Below are positions 1 through 6,916 of a stretch of 64,000 bases of DNA, in pieces. Numbering within the stretch: position 1 is the stretch's first letter; every line of letters starts with the position of its first letter. This DNA comes from Thermohalobaculum sediminis. Its GTDB lineage: Bacteria > Pseudomonadota > Alphaproteobacteria > Rhodobacterales > Rhodobacteraceae. The stretch is from the NCBI RefSeq assembly GCF_023487995.1, contig NZ_JAMFKN010000007.1:1-64000 (forward strand). Reading direction: 5' to 3'. Position numbers and translations under genes: made by a program. The notes below the pieces were generated by a model, which saw nothing but the letters and a program-made list of their open reading frames with translations, made no database searches and was not told where the DNA came from.

Positions 1-99
1 TTCCGCAGCGATAGCGGGAAACGGACGTAGAGCATGACCGCCAGGCGGATGATCTCGGGTGACGTTTTGAAGTAGCGGACGGGGGTTGGGTTTGCTCAT
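1..99 (-). pseudogene. IS6-family transposase, N-terminal part, frame broken
   Basis: The minus strand reads PVRYFKTSPEIIRLAVML followed by YVRFPLSLR, the typical N-terminal region of IS6/IS26-type DDE transposases. The obvious ATG at 99-97 (MSKPNP) is in a different frame from this conserved stretch. The two frames meet at a run of five G on the plus strand (81-85), and one base fewer there would join MSKPNP directly to VRYFKTSP. In the conserved frame the codon upstream is a stop and there is no nearby start. The copy is therefore probably inactive, unless the extra base is a sequencing error. The catalytic DDE region is outside the window. Confidence 0.6.
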
Positions 100-156
100 G
101 CCACGAGGGTAGGGAGGCGGCTATTCCGCCTCAAGCCAAGTTCCTTTGACATTGCC
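1..156 (-). mobile_element. Edge of an IS6-family insertion sequence
   Basis: The first 99 bases encode, on the minus strand, the start of an IS6-type transposase, and the element continues beyond the left edge of the window. A possible outer end lies near position 156, where the minus strand begins GGCAATGTCAAAGG, a shape resembling IS6-type terminal repeats. The opposite terminal repeat and any 8-bp target duplication are outside the window, so the end is a guess. A mobile element next to an integrase fits an accessory boundary. Confidence 0.45.
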
Positions 157-182
157 TTCAGCAGGCTTGAACTGAATTCGAG

Positions 183-209
183 AGCCCCGGCGTTCGCAGC
201 GTCGGGGCT
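183..209. terminator. Hairpin, possible terminator
   Basis: AGCCCCG (183-189) pairs with CGGGGCT (203-209) around a 13-base loop. On the plus strand it is followed by TTTTCGCTTTC, so the U-rich side faces right. It sits just past the end of the minus-strand excisionase-like gene and may act as a two-way terminator at the junction with the insertion sequence. Confidence 0.45.
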
Positions 210-220
210 TTTCGCTTTCG

Positions 221-394
221 TCACGCCGCCTCGCCCGAACGGATGCGCTCAAGTTCCTCGCGCGGAATTCGGATGCACTGTCGCGCGACCCGGTAGGCCC
301 GAATGTGACGGTCCTTGATACCGCGGCGGACGGTCATTTGGCTCACGCCAAGAATTTTGGCGAATTCAGAAATAGTGAAGTCGGGCTTTTCCAT
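221..394 (-). CDS. Excisionase-like helix-turn-helix protein
   Basis: A 57-residue protein that is almost entirely one HTH_17/MerR-type DNA-binding domain. The helix-turn-helix is around residues 7-25 (TISEFAKILGVSQMTVRRG), followed by a basic wing ending in IRIPREELERI, the usual pattern of phage and island excisionases. I chose the ATG at 394 because GGAG lies 6 bases upstream; an ATG at 406 and an open frame to 502 also exist but have no good ribosome site. It lies beside the integrase gene on the same strand, so a role in excision or in controlling int is likely (inference). Confidence 0.7.
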   Translation of the reverse strand: MEKPDFTISEFAKILGVSQMTVRRGIKDRHIRAYRVARQCIRIPREELERIRSGEAA

Positions 395-511
395 CGGTTG
401 CTCCATCGTTTCGGCGCGAATTGTTGCGCTTCGACAATTATTGGGCACCGCGAGAATCTCTGGCAACAACCGATTGCCCCAATCCCATCTCGAATTCTGC
501 AAACTTTCTGC

Positions 512-549
512 TAAGTTGTTGTCAAGAAAAGAACTCTACTTAACAACTT
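512..549. repeat. Inverted repeat in AT-rich int/xis spacer
   Basis: AAGTTGTT (513-520) and AACAACTT (542-549) form a perfect 8-bp inverted repeat with a 21-base spacer. It lies in an AT-rich spacer, unlike the rest of the window, between the integrase stop and the excisionase-like gene. It could be an operator, integrase arm sites, or the stem of an integrase terminator; the sequence does not decide between these. Confidence 0.45.
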
Positions 550-558
550 TTTGAGAAT

Positions 559-1740
559 CTATCGAATAGCCACCACATCCGCCGCCACCGGCACCACGAA
601 GCGGCCCCACCGCGCCAGAGCCTCGCGGCGTTCTTCCAGCACGTCGGCCCTGCGATAGGCCCGCACGGTCTGGCTGCCGACCACATGCGCTAGAACCATC
701 TCGGCCACCTCGCCGCGCACGCCGCCGCGTTCCTCGGCCCAGTCGCGGAAGGCGCTGCGGAACCCGTGAGCATCGGCATCGGCCCGCAGCCCCTTGACCA
801 CCCGTTGCAGGCTTGTGGGATGCGTCGGGCGCGCCGGGTTATTAGGGCTGGGAAAGGGGAATTTGCCCGACAGCCTCCGCACGCCGTCCAGCACCGCCAG
901 GGCCTCGGCCGAGAGAGGCACCACATGCTCGCGCCGCGCCTTCATCCGTTCGGCCGGAATGCGCCACAGCCGCGCGTCGAGGTCGATTTCCTCCCACGTC
1001 GCGCCCGCAGCCTCTGCCGGTCGGACAGCGGTCAGTATCTGGAATTGCAATGCCCGCGCCGCGATTTTGTCCACCGCCCGCAAATCGGCGAAGAAGTCCG
1101 GCACGTCACCCCATGCGAGCGCGCGCCTGTGGGCCGTTTTGTGCTTGACGCTGGCGAGCCCCCGCTCAATTCCGGCGCAGGGGTTGACGCCCTCGCGCAG
1201 CCCCGCAACCGTCGCCCAGTCGAACACCTGCGCCAGACGCTGCCGCACCAGCCGCGCGGTCGGGGGCTTGTCCACCCAGATAGGGCCGAGAACCCGCAGG
1301 ATATCGCCCTGCGTGATGCTGGCCACAGGCAGCGCACCGATTACCGCGAAAGCGTGCTGTTCGAGAGATGCAATCCAGCTTCGAGCATGCGCCGGGGTCG
1401 CGCGTCCTTCGACCTGTTCCGCATGCACCTGCCGCGCCGCTTCGGCAAAGGTGGTCAATGCCCGCTTGTCGCGGTCGCGTTCCTCGCGCGGGTCGCCTCC
1501 GGCAAAGGCAACGCGGCCCCATTCGAGCGCTGTCGCCCGCGCCGCGCTCAGGCTTACCTTGTCAACCGGGCCGATGCCGATTTCGCGCCGCCGTCCGCGC
1601 ACCACGCCGCGCCAGACCCACGACCTCGCCTTGCCGCCGTTGCTCACGTAGATATACAGCCCGCCGCCGAGCGCGCGGCGCCCGTCCTCGGGATTGGCAA
1701 GCTCCGTCTTCGATAAATCCCGATAAACCCGCTTCGGCAT
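559..1740 (-). CDS. int: P4-type tyrosine integrase
   Basis: A 393-residue site-specific recombinase that catalyses integration and excision of a genomic island. The N-terminal DUF4102-like arm-binding region (about 1-90) includes the GLYIYVSNGG motif, followed by a SAM-like core-binding domain (about 95-190) and the catalytic domain. The catalytic set looks intact: Arg240 (TAVRPAEA), His325 and Arg328 (HGFRSAFR), His352 (LAH) and the nucleophile Tyr362 in AYRRADVLEERR, as in P4-type integrases. The start at 1740 matches the conserved N-terminus and has an AAAGAG stretch upstream. The gene is intact, unlike the neighbouring transposase fragment. No tRNA target is visible next to it. Confidence 0.9.
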   Translation of the reverse strand: MPKRVYRDLSKTELANPEDGRRALGGGLYIYVSNGGKARSWVWRGVVRGRRREIGIGPVDKVSLSAARATALEWGRVAFAGGDPREERDRDKRALTTFAEAARQVHAEQVEGRATPAHARSWIASLEQHAFAVIGALPVASITQGDILRVLGPIWVDKPPTARLVRQRLAQVFDWATVAGLREGVNPCAGIERGLASVKHKTAHRRALAWGDVPDFFADLRAVDKIAARALQFQILTAVRPAEAAGATWEEIDLDARLWRIPAERMKARREHVVPLSAEALAVLDGVRRLSGKFPFPSPNNPARPTHPTSLQRVVKGLRADADAHGFRSAFRDWAEERGGVRGEVAEMVLAHVVGSQTVRAYRRADVLEERREALARWGRFVVPVAADVVAIR

Positions 1741-1937
1741 GTCGCGCTCTTTCCGCCATAAATCACACCTGTACGTTTGCGCACAGTTGAGAACGGTTGA
1801 AAAGCGCTGAAATGCGAATTCGGCTAAACCATCTGGAATTAAAGAAAAAATGAGCAAGGCCGGGCCAGGCTGATAACGTGGACACCATTTCGAATGGTAA
1901 ATACGCCAGTCCGGCGATGGCGCCCGGCACAGGCGCA

Positions 1938-3155
1938 TCATACCCGCGCGAGCGCCTGGTCGATGTCCTCCTTCAGGTCCTCCGGGTCCTCGAGACCGAC
2001 CGAGAGCCGCACCAGCCCGGGCGTGATCCCAAGCCGTCCGCGGGCCTCCTCGCTCAGCCGCTGATGCGTGGTTGTCGCGGGATGCGTGACCAGGCTCTTG
2101 GCGTCGCCCAGGTTGTTCGAAATCGCGATAACCTGAAGGGCGTTCAGGAAGCGGAACGCGCCGGGCTGGCCGCCCGCGACCTCGAACGACACGATCTGCC
2201 CCGGCCGTTCCATCTGGCGGGCCGCCAGGTCGTGCTGCGGATGGTCCGCAAGTCCCGGATACAGCACCCGGCCCAGCGGCGCACCCTCGCGCGCGCGCCC
2301 CGCGAGATGCCGCGCCAGCTGTTCGGCCCCGTCGGTCTGCGCCTGCACCCGCACCGCCATCGTCTCGAGCGACTTCAGCATCACCCAGGCGTTGAACGGG
2401 CTCAGCGCCGGGCCCGTGTGCTTGACGAAGGGCTCGACCTCGTCGCGGATGAAGCGCTCCGATCCGCAGATCACGCCGCCAAGGCAGCGGCCCTGCCCGT
2501 CGATATGCTTGGTGGCCGAATAGACGACCACGTCGGCGCCCAGCGCCAGCGGACGCTGGAACAGCGGCGTCGCGAAGACATTGTCCACCACCAGCCGCGC
2601 GCCCCACTCATGGCCGATCGCCGCGATCGCCGCGATGTCGGCGATCTCGAGCGTCGGGTTCGAGGGGCTTTCGAGGAACAGGAGCCGGGTCTCGGGCCGC
2701 ATCGCCGCGCGCCACTGCGCAAGGTCGACCCCGTCGACGAGCGTGACCTCGACGCCGAAGCGCGGGCACAGCGTCTCGACGATGTAGAGGCACGAGCCGA
2801 ACAGCGCGCGCGCCGCCACCACGTGATCGCCCGCCTTGAGCTGGCACATCAGCGCCGCATGCACCGCCGCCATGCCCGAGGCGGTGGCGAACGCCGCCTC
2901 GGCGCCCTCAAGCGCGGCGATGCGGTCCTCGAACATCGCCACCGTGGGATTGCCGTAGCGGGCATAGATGAACCCTTCCTCGCCCGGCGCAAGCTCGCCC
3001 TTGAAGCGGGCCTCGGCGGCCTCGGCGCTGGGGTAGACGAAGCCCTGCGTCAGGAACAGCGCCTCCGACGTCTCGCCATACTGGCTGCGGCGGGCGCCCT
3101 CGTGGACGAGGCGGGTGCGGGCGCGCAATCCTGCGCGAGGAGCATCTTGGGTCAT
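1938..3155 (-). CDS. metZ: O-succinylhomoserine sulfhydrylase
   Basis: A 405-residue cytoplasmic PLP enzyme of the Cys/Met metabolism (trans-sulfuration) family. It is expected to make homocysteine from O-succinyl- (or O-acetyl-) homoserine and sulfide in methionine synthesis. The PLP lysine is Lys216 in SATKHIDGQGR; YARYGNPT (64-71) and the SGMAA loop (93-97) bind cofactor. The sequence is closest to the MetZ branch. GGAAG lies upstream of the ATG at 3155. A SAM-II riboswitch 71 bases upstream independently ties it to methionine synthesis and predicts repression by SAM. It stands alone, with no operon partner. A second, paralogous enzyme is at 44280-45497. Confidence 0.9.
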   Translation of the reverse strand: MTQDAPRAGLRARTRLVHEGARRSQYGETSEALFLTQGFVYPSAEAAEARFKGELAPGEEGFIYARYGNPTVAMFEDRIAALEGAEAAFATASGMAAVHAALMCQLKAGDHVVAARALFGSCLYIVETLCPRFGVEVTLVDGVDLAQWRAAMRPETRLLFLESPSNPTLEIADIAAIAAIGHEWGARLVVDNVFATPLFQRPLALGADVVVYSATKHIDGQGRCLGGVICGSERFIRDEVEPFVKHTGPALSPFNAWVMLKSLETMAVRVQAQTDGAEQLARHLAGRAREGAPLGRVLYPGLADHPQHDLAARQMERPGQIVSFEVAGGQPGAFRFLNALQVIAISNNLGDAKSLVTHPATTTHQRLSEEARGRLGITPGLVRLSVGLEDPEDLKEDIDQALARV

Positions 3156-3204
3156 GCGGTCTTCCGGGAATCCCCGTCCTTCCGTGCTCGCGGACCGGAC
3201 GGAT

Positions 3205-3225
3205 GGAGGGCGCCCGGCGCCCCCC
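3205..3225 (-). promoter_or_regulatory. Hairpin downstream of the SAM-II aptamer
   Basis: Read on the minus strand, a 9-bp stem (one G-U pair) with a 3-base loop directly follows the aptamer and precedes metZ. It may be part of the expression platform. It lacks a U-run, so it is not a canonical terminator; control of translation is equally possible. Confidence 0.4.
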
Positions 3226-3281
3226 GACCTCTTTAGCGGTTTCTTTTCCGTGGCCCGCAAGCCGGTCCGACAAATCGCCAC
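3226..3281 (-). promoter_or_regulatory. SAM-II riboswitch aptamer (metA motif)
   Basis: On the minus strand the leader of metZ carries the SAM-II signature in order: P1 5' arm GUGGC (3281-3277), GAUUUG, GACC (3267-3264), CUUGC, P1 3' arm GCCAC (3254-3250), an A-rich linker, the invariant GCUAAA (3237-3232) and GGUC (3229-3226), which can pair with GACC to form the pseudoknot. SAM-II RNAs are known upstream of methionine genes in alphaproteobacteria and lower expression when S-adenosylmethionine binds. The context, a sulfhydrylase gene, fits. Identified from the motif by eye, not with a covariance model. Confidence 0.85.
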
Positions 3282-3464
3282 GCAGATCCGCCGATAGAGG
3301 ATGACCGGACCCCGGTCAAGCGCCCTCGCGCAACGGCTGCCCGCCGTCCGCACCGCGCGTTACCACCGCGTCATCCGTCCGTCATCAAGATGTTGGGGAG
3401 GAAGGGTAGAACGACCGCAAGATCCCAGAGGGGGCGACACAGCTCCCGCGGCGTCGAGGCAGAG

Positions 3465-4496
3465 ATGGCAATCGTTCGGGTGAACGCGACCCGCACCGGA
3501 CAGGTGCTGTCGGCTGAGGGCGGGACGGGCTGGGCCGCGGCCCTTGACGCCGCCCTCGGCCAGGTGCCGCCCGGCGCGCCCGTCACGGTCCTCGTCCATG
3601 GCTATCGCTTCTCGTGGCGGCGGGCGGGCGGGACGCGCGAGACCTGCGCGCAGTCGCTGCTCTACTGCGCCGACGAGATCGCGCCCTCCGCCCGCCTGCG
3701 TCCCGTGCGCGCCGACTGGCCCGCGCGCCTCGGCTTCACCGAGACCGGGCGGGGCGAGGGGCTCTGCATCGCCTTCGGCTGGGACGCGCGCCGCGGGCGG
3801 CTTCGCAGCCTGCTGATGCGGGGCGCCAACGATTTCTCGCTGGTCTATCGTGGTGCCGAGGGCGCGGGGCGCGGGCTCGCGCAGGTGCTCGGACGGGTCG
3901 CGGCGCTCAGACCGGACCTGCGGCCGGGACTGTTCACCCACAGCCTCGGCGCGCGAGTCGCGCTCGCCGCGGTGCGGTGCAGGCCCGACCTCGCGCTCGG
4001 CCGCGTGGTAATGCTCGCCGCGGCCGAGTATGCGGGCGAGGCGCGGGCCGCGCTCGACGCCCAGCGCCGCGCCGGCGGCACGGCCGAGTTCCTCAACGCC
4101 ACGAGCCGCGCAAACGGGCTCTATGATCTTCTGTTCGCGGTCTTCGCCCCGGGGCCCGCGCGGATGGGCGACCGTCCGCTCGGCTGGACGGGCCTTGGCG
4201 CCCCGCATCCGCGCTGGCGTGACCTCCGGCTGGACTGCCCCCGGACACTGGCATGGCTCGACGCCCGCAGCCCGGCCCCGATCCGCCGCCCGCCACAGTT
4301 CTCGCACTGGCATTTCTATGCCGATCCGGGCGCGATGACGCTGTGGCGCGCGGTGGTCCGCGGCGAGCCCGGTTTCGAGGCACTGCCGGCCCCGCAGATC
4401 GAGGCCCCCCGCCGGCTGTGGCCGGGACTGCCGCACGCGCTCGCCCGCCCCGCTGCCGCAATGGCGCCCGAGACCGCGCACCTCGCGCCGACGTGA
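3465..4496 (+). CDS. Alpha/beta hydrolase of unknown substrate
   Basis: A 343-residue protein with the alpha/beta-hydrolase layout: the oxyanion strand VTVLVHGYRF (about 40-49) and a nucleophile elbow THSLGARVALAA with Ser160, a DUF900-like variant of GxSxG (T-H-S-L-G). A late histidine (FSHWHFY) may complete the triad. There is no signal peptide, so it is probably cytoplasmic. The ATG at 3465 has GAGG 5 bases upstream; an earlier in-frame ATG at 3390 has no clear ribosome site. The region 3282-3464 upstream shows nothing else I recognise. The substrate cannot be told from sequence. Confidence 0.75.
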   Translation: MAIVRVNATRTGQVLSAEGGTGWAAALDAALGQVPPGAPVTVLVHGYRFSWRRAGGTRETCAQSLLYCADEIAPSARLRPVRADWPARLGFTETGRGEGLCIAFGWDARRGRLRSLLMRGANDFSLVYRGAEGAGRGLAQVLGRVAALRPDLRPGLFTHSLGARVALAAVRCRPDLALGRVVMLAAAEYAGEARAALDAQRRAGGTAEFLNATSRANGLYDLLFAVFAPGPARMGDRPLGWTGLGAPHPRWRDLRLDCPRTLAWLDARSPAPIRRPPQFSHWHFYADPGAMTLWRAVVRGEPGFEALPAPQIEAPRRLWPGLPHALARPAAAMAPETAHLAPT

Positions 4497-4574
4497 GCCC
4501 CCTTGCCGGGGCCGCGCGCAGCACGCATCTAGAGGCCTCGCCCGGTTTTCACACAGGTGAACGAGGAGATCGAG

Positions 4575-5267
4575 ATGACCGCGCCGATCGAGCTGTATTA
4601 CTGGCCCACGCCGAATGGCTGGAAGATTTCCATCGCGCTCGAGGAGATGGGACTGCCTTACGAGGTGAAGTACATCAACATCGGCAAGGGCGAGCAGTTC
4701 GACCCGGCATTCCTGAAGATCGCCCCGAACAACCGCATGCCGGCGATCGTGGATCCCGACGGGCCCGACGGCCGGCCGATCTCGATCTTCGAATCGGGCG
4801 CGATCCTGCAATATCTGGCCCGCAAGACCGGACGCTTCTATGGCTCGTCCGAGCGCGAGCGCGTCGAGATCGAACAGTGGCTGATGTGGCAGATGGGGGG
4901 CGTCGGCCCGATGGCGGGGCAGGCGCATCACTTCCTCAACTACGCGCCCGAGGACCTGCCCTATGCCAAGAAGCGCTACACGGACGAGGTCAACCGCCTC
5001 TATGGCGTGCTGAACCGGCGGCTTGCCGACCGCGAGTATGTGGCGGGCGCCTATTCGATCGCCGACATGGCGATCTGGCCATGGGCACAGGGCTGGAGCC
5101 GGCAGAACCAGGACATCGCCGACTTTCCGCACATGGCGGCCTGGCTCGAGCGGATCTGGAATCGCCCGGCGGTCCGGACCGGCAAGAAGCTGGGCGAGGA
5201 AAAGCGCATGAACCTCGCCGACGACAAGGAGGCCCAGAAGGTCCTGTTCGGCCAGCGCGCGCGCTGA
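4575..5267 (+). CDS. Glutathione S-transferase, YfcG/YghU-like
   Basis: A 230-residue cytosolic GST. The N-terminal thioredoxin-fold domain (about 1-85) has TPNGWKISIALEEMGL with Asn14, the active-site position of the Nu-class disulfide reductases YfcG/YghU. It also has NRMPAIVD (53-60), with the conserved cis-proline, and the glutathione-binding ESGAI (73-77). The C-terminal helical domain carries YSIADMAIWPW. The ATG at 4575 has GAGGAG 6 bases upstream; an in-frame start at 4557 is weaker. By family it likely reduces disulfides or handles glutathione adducts; the actual substrate is unknown. It appears to be a single-gene unit. Confidence 0.85.
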   Translation: MTAPIELYYWPTPNGWKISIALEEMGLPYEVKYINIGKGEQFDPAFLKIAPNNRMPAIVDPDGPDGRPISIFESGAILQYLARKTGRFYGSSERERVEIEQWLMWQMGGVGPMAGQAHHFLNYAPEDLPYAKKRYTDEVNRLYGVLNRRLADREYVAGAYSIADMAIWPWAQGWSRQNQDIADFPHMAAWLERIWNRPAVRTGKKLGEEKRMNLADDKEAQKVLFGQRAR

Positions 5268-5295
5268 GCCGCGGCACCAGGGGCCCACGAAGAAG

Positions 5296-5325
5296 GGGCG
5301 TCAGCGGCCGTGCCGGCTGACGCCC
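5296..5325. terminator. Hairpin after the GST gene
   Basis: GGGCGTCAGC (5296-5305) pairs perfectly with GCTGACGCCC (5316-5325) over a 10-base loop, 28 bases past the GST stop. There is no U-run after it, so termination may be weak or Rho-assisted. Confidence 0.5.
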
Positions 5326-5450
5326 AAGGTCGAGAGGTCTCACAAGGAACACACGTGGCCGTCTTGAGCGCCTGGCCGGCAGACAGCTTGGGACAGGTTC
5401 GGCTGGGCGCCCGGGACAGGATCAGGATGGCCGAATCGCGTCCCGCGATG

Positions 5451-5468
5451 CTGTGACCTTTGTCACAG
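5451..5468. promoter_or_regulatory. Palindrome matching the CRP half-site consensus
   Basis: CTGTGACctttGTCACAG is a perfect inverted repeat and contains TGTGA-N6-TCACA exactly. It lies between two convergent genes, so it is not in an obvious promoter. Flanking CCGCG and CGCGG extend the dyad, which makes a two-way terminator hairpin an equally good reading. Confidence 0.35.
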
Positions 5469-5527
5469 GGCCGCGGCGCAAGCTGCCCCGGGTCGGACCC
5501 GGATCGGACGGCCGCCCCCCGCCGGCC

Positions 5528-5977
5528 TCATTCATTGAGGCTGGCGAGGCGGGTCGCCCCCGACGAGGTCACAGCGCCCACGCGCGCGGCAGGGAGTGGC
5601 GCGACCTGTTCGAAGGCGACCTCGACGTCGCCGCCGCGCCGGGTGAAGCTGAAGCGCTCGCGCATTCCGTTCCCGTCGCCGCCATCCATCATGACGGCGT
5701 GCCGTTGCCCGTCGCTCAGGCCGAGCGAGGCGCGCAGAACCTCGCGGCCGAGGCTGCCACCGCTCATCAGCACGGTGAGGGAGACCGATCCGCCCCGGTA
5801 CTCGTAGAAGGCGACGACGCGCGTGCGCAGGCCGCGCAACTCGATCGTCTGCCCGGCGTCGTGGAGCACTGCCACCGTGCGGCCGGCATCGCCCTGCCCT
5901 CCGGCGGGGCCGGCATCGGCGCCGGATGCGATGGCAAGCGACGCGGCAAGAAGCAGTCCCGAAAACAATCTCGACAT
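5528..5977 (-). CDS. Small exported protein of unknown function
   Basis: A 149-residue protein with a clear Sec signal peptide (MSRLFSGLLLAASLAIA, cleavage near residue 22 after ADA), then a mature part of about 127 residues rich in beta-type segments and glycine. There are no cysteines or recognisable motifs in the mature part. The ATG at 5977 is chosen because it starts the signal peptide; an in-frame ATG at 6064 would place an unlikely basic segment before it. Likely periplasmic. I do not recognise the family. It shares its strand with the gene at 6137-6916 but is separated from it by about 160 bases. Confidence 0.6.
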   Translation of the reverse strand: MSRLFSGLLLAASLAIASGADAGPAGGQGDAGRTVAVLHDAGQTIELRGLRTRVVAFYEYRGGSVSLTVLMSGGSLGREVLRASLGLSDGQRHAVMMDGGDGNGMRERFSFTRRGGDVEVAFEQVAPLPAARVGAVTSSGATRLASLNE

Positions 5978-6136
5978 GACACGCACTCTGTTCACACGAA
6001 CGACGTACTGCAACCTTAGCGCGAATTTCCCTTTCTGCCCAGCGCACCCTTGATCGCGCCGCAACTGTGCCCTGAAAATGGTTTAGATCGTCCGAACACG
6101 AGATTTGGTGCGCCATTCCGGGACGGACACAAGCCG

Positions 6137-6916
6137 TCAGGGGAAGGCGACCCGGAACAGCGCGGACGCGGCCCAACCGGCCACCAGCGCCACAACCACG
6201 GATAGAACGCCGTAAAGCGCGCTGCGCTTGTGCGCCATCTCGTCCACCCAGTGCTCGAGCCCGACCTTTCGCACCGCGATTGAGGTCTCGAACGAGTCGA
6301 TCACCTCGCGGTCGCGGGTGAGGAAGATGCGGGCGCGGTAATCGCCCTCGACCAGCTGGGCGGGAAGTTGGAGGCGTGTCTGGAACAGCGTCTCCTCGGC
6401 GACCGTGACGCCGCCGATCTGCTCGTAGTAGACGCCCCGATTGCGCTGGAGGCGCACCACGGCGTCGAGATACTCGTCGCGCTGCTCGCCCAGCCATCGC
6501 GGCGCGTCGACCAGGCGGATCACCTGGCCCAGCCCCTTCAGCCCGACGCCATAGCGCAGATCCGCGGTCGCGCTCAGCACATCCTCGAGCGGCCGCGTCG
6601 TCGAGACGGCGTAGAAGCTCGGGGCCGCATCGACGAACAGGCCCGGCCCGTTCACCCAGACCCCGAACTCGCGCGTCTTGCGCCGCACGATGACCGGCGC
6701 CGAGGGCCCGGTCACCGCGATCACCACGTCGAGCGGCGCCCCCTGCGGGATCGGTGCCTCGCGCTTCACGGCGCCGTAGATGAAGATCTCGGACCCCGAG
6801 AACCAGGTCGTGATCGAGACGCGCGTCTGGCTCAGCCCGGCCACGACCTGCTCGGCCGCGGCGCGCAGCGGAAGCAGCATCAGCGCCGCGGCGAGGACGA
6901 GCCCGGCCGCCCGCAT
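6137..6916 (-). CDS. TIGR02186-family membrane-anchored exported protein
   Basis: A 259-residue protein with an N-terminal signal peptide (about 1-22, ending RAAAEQ), a periplasmic body, and one transmembrane helix near the C-terminus (YGVLSVVVALVAGWAASALF). It matches the alphaproteobacterial family TIGR02186/PF09608, whose function is unknown. The ATG at 6916 overlaps the stop of the TSUP exporter gene by one base; a GTG at 6919 would give a 4-base overlap. In either case the two are translationally coupled, which suggests a shared job with the exporter, perhaps in sulfite or sulfonate handling (inference). Confidence 0.8.
   Translation of the reverse strand: MRAAGLVLAAALMLLPLRAAAEQVVAGLSQTRVSITTWFSGSEIFIYGAVKREAPIPQGAPLDVVIAVTGPSAPVIVRRKTREFGVWVNGPGLFVDAAPSFYAVSTTRPLEDVLSATADLRYGVGLKGLGQVIRLVDAPRWLGEQRDEYLDAVVRLQRNRGVYYEQIGGVTVAEETLFQTRLQLPAQLVEGDYRARIFLTRDREVIDSFETSIAVRKVGLEHWVDEMAHKRSALYGVLSVVVALVAGWAASALFRVAFP

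Noticed and set aside
1741-2607. N-terminal extension of the integrase frame into metZ
   Set aside because: The extra sequence is the reverse-frame shadow of metZ; the integrase family N-terminus begins at 1740.
3360-5288. A 642-codon minus-strand open frame across the hydrolase and GST genes
   Set aside because: Both plus-strand genes have ribosome sites and family motifs; the minus frame has neither.
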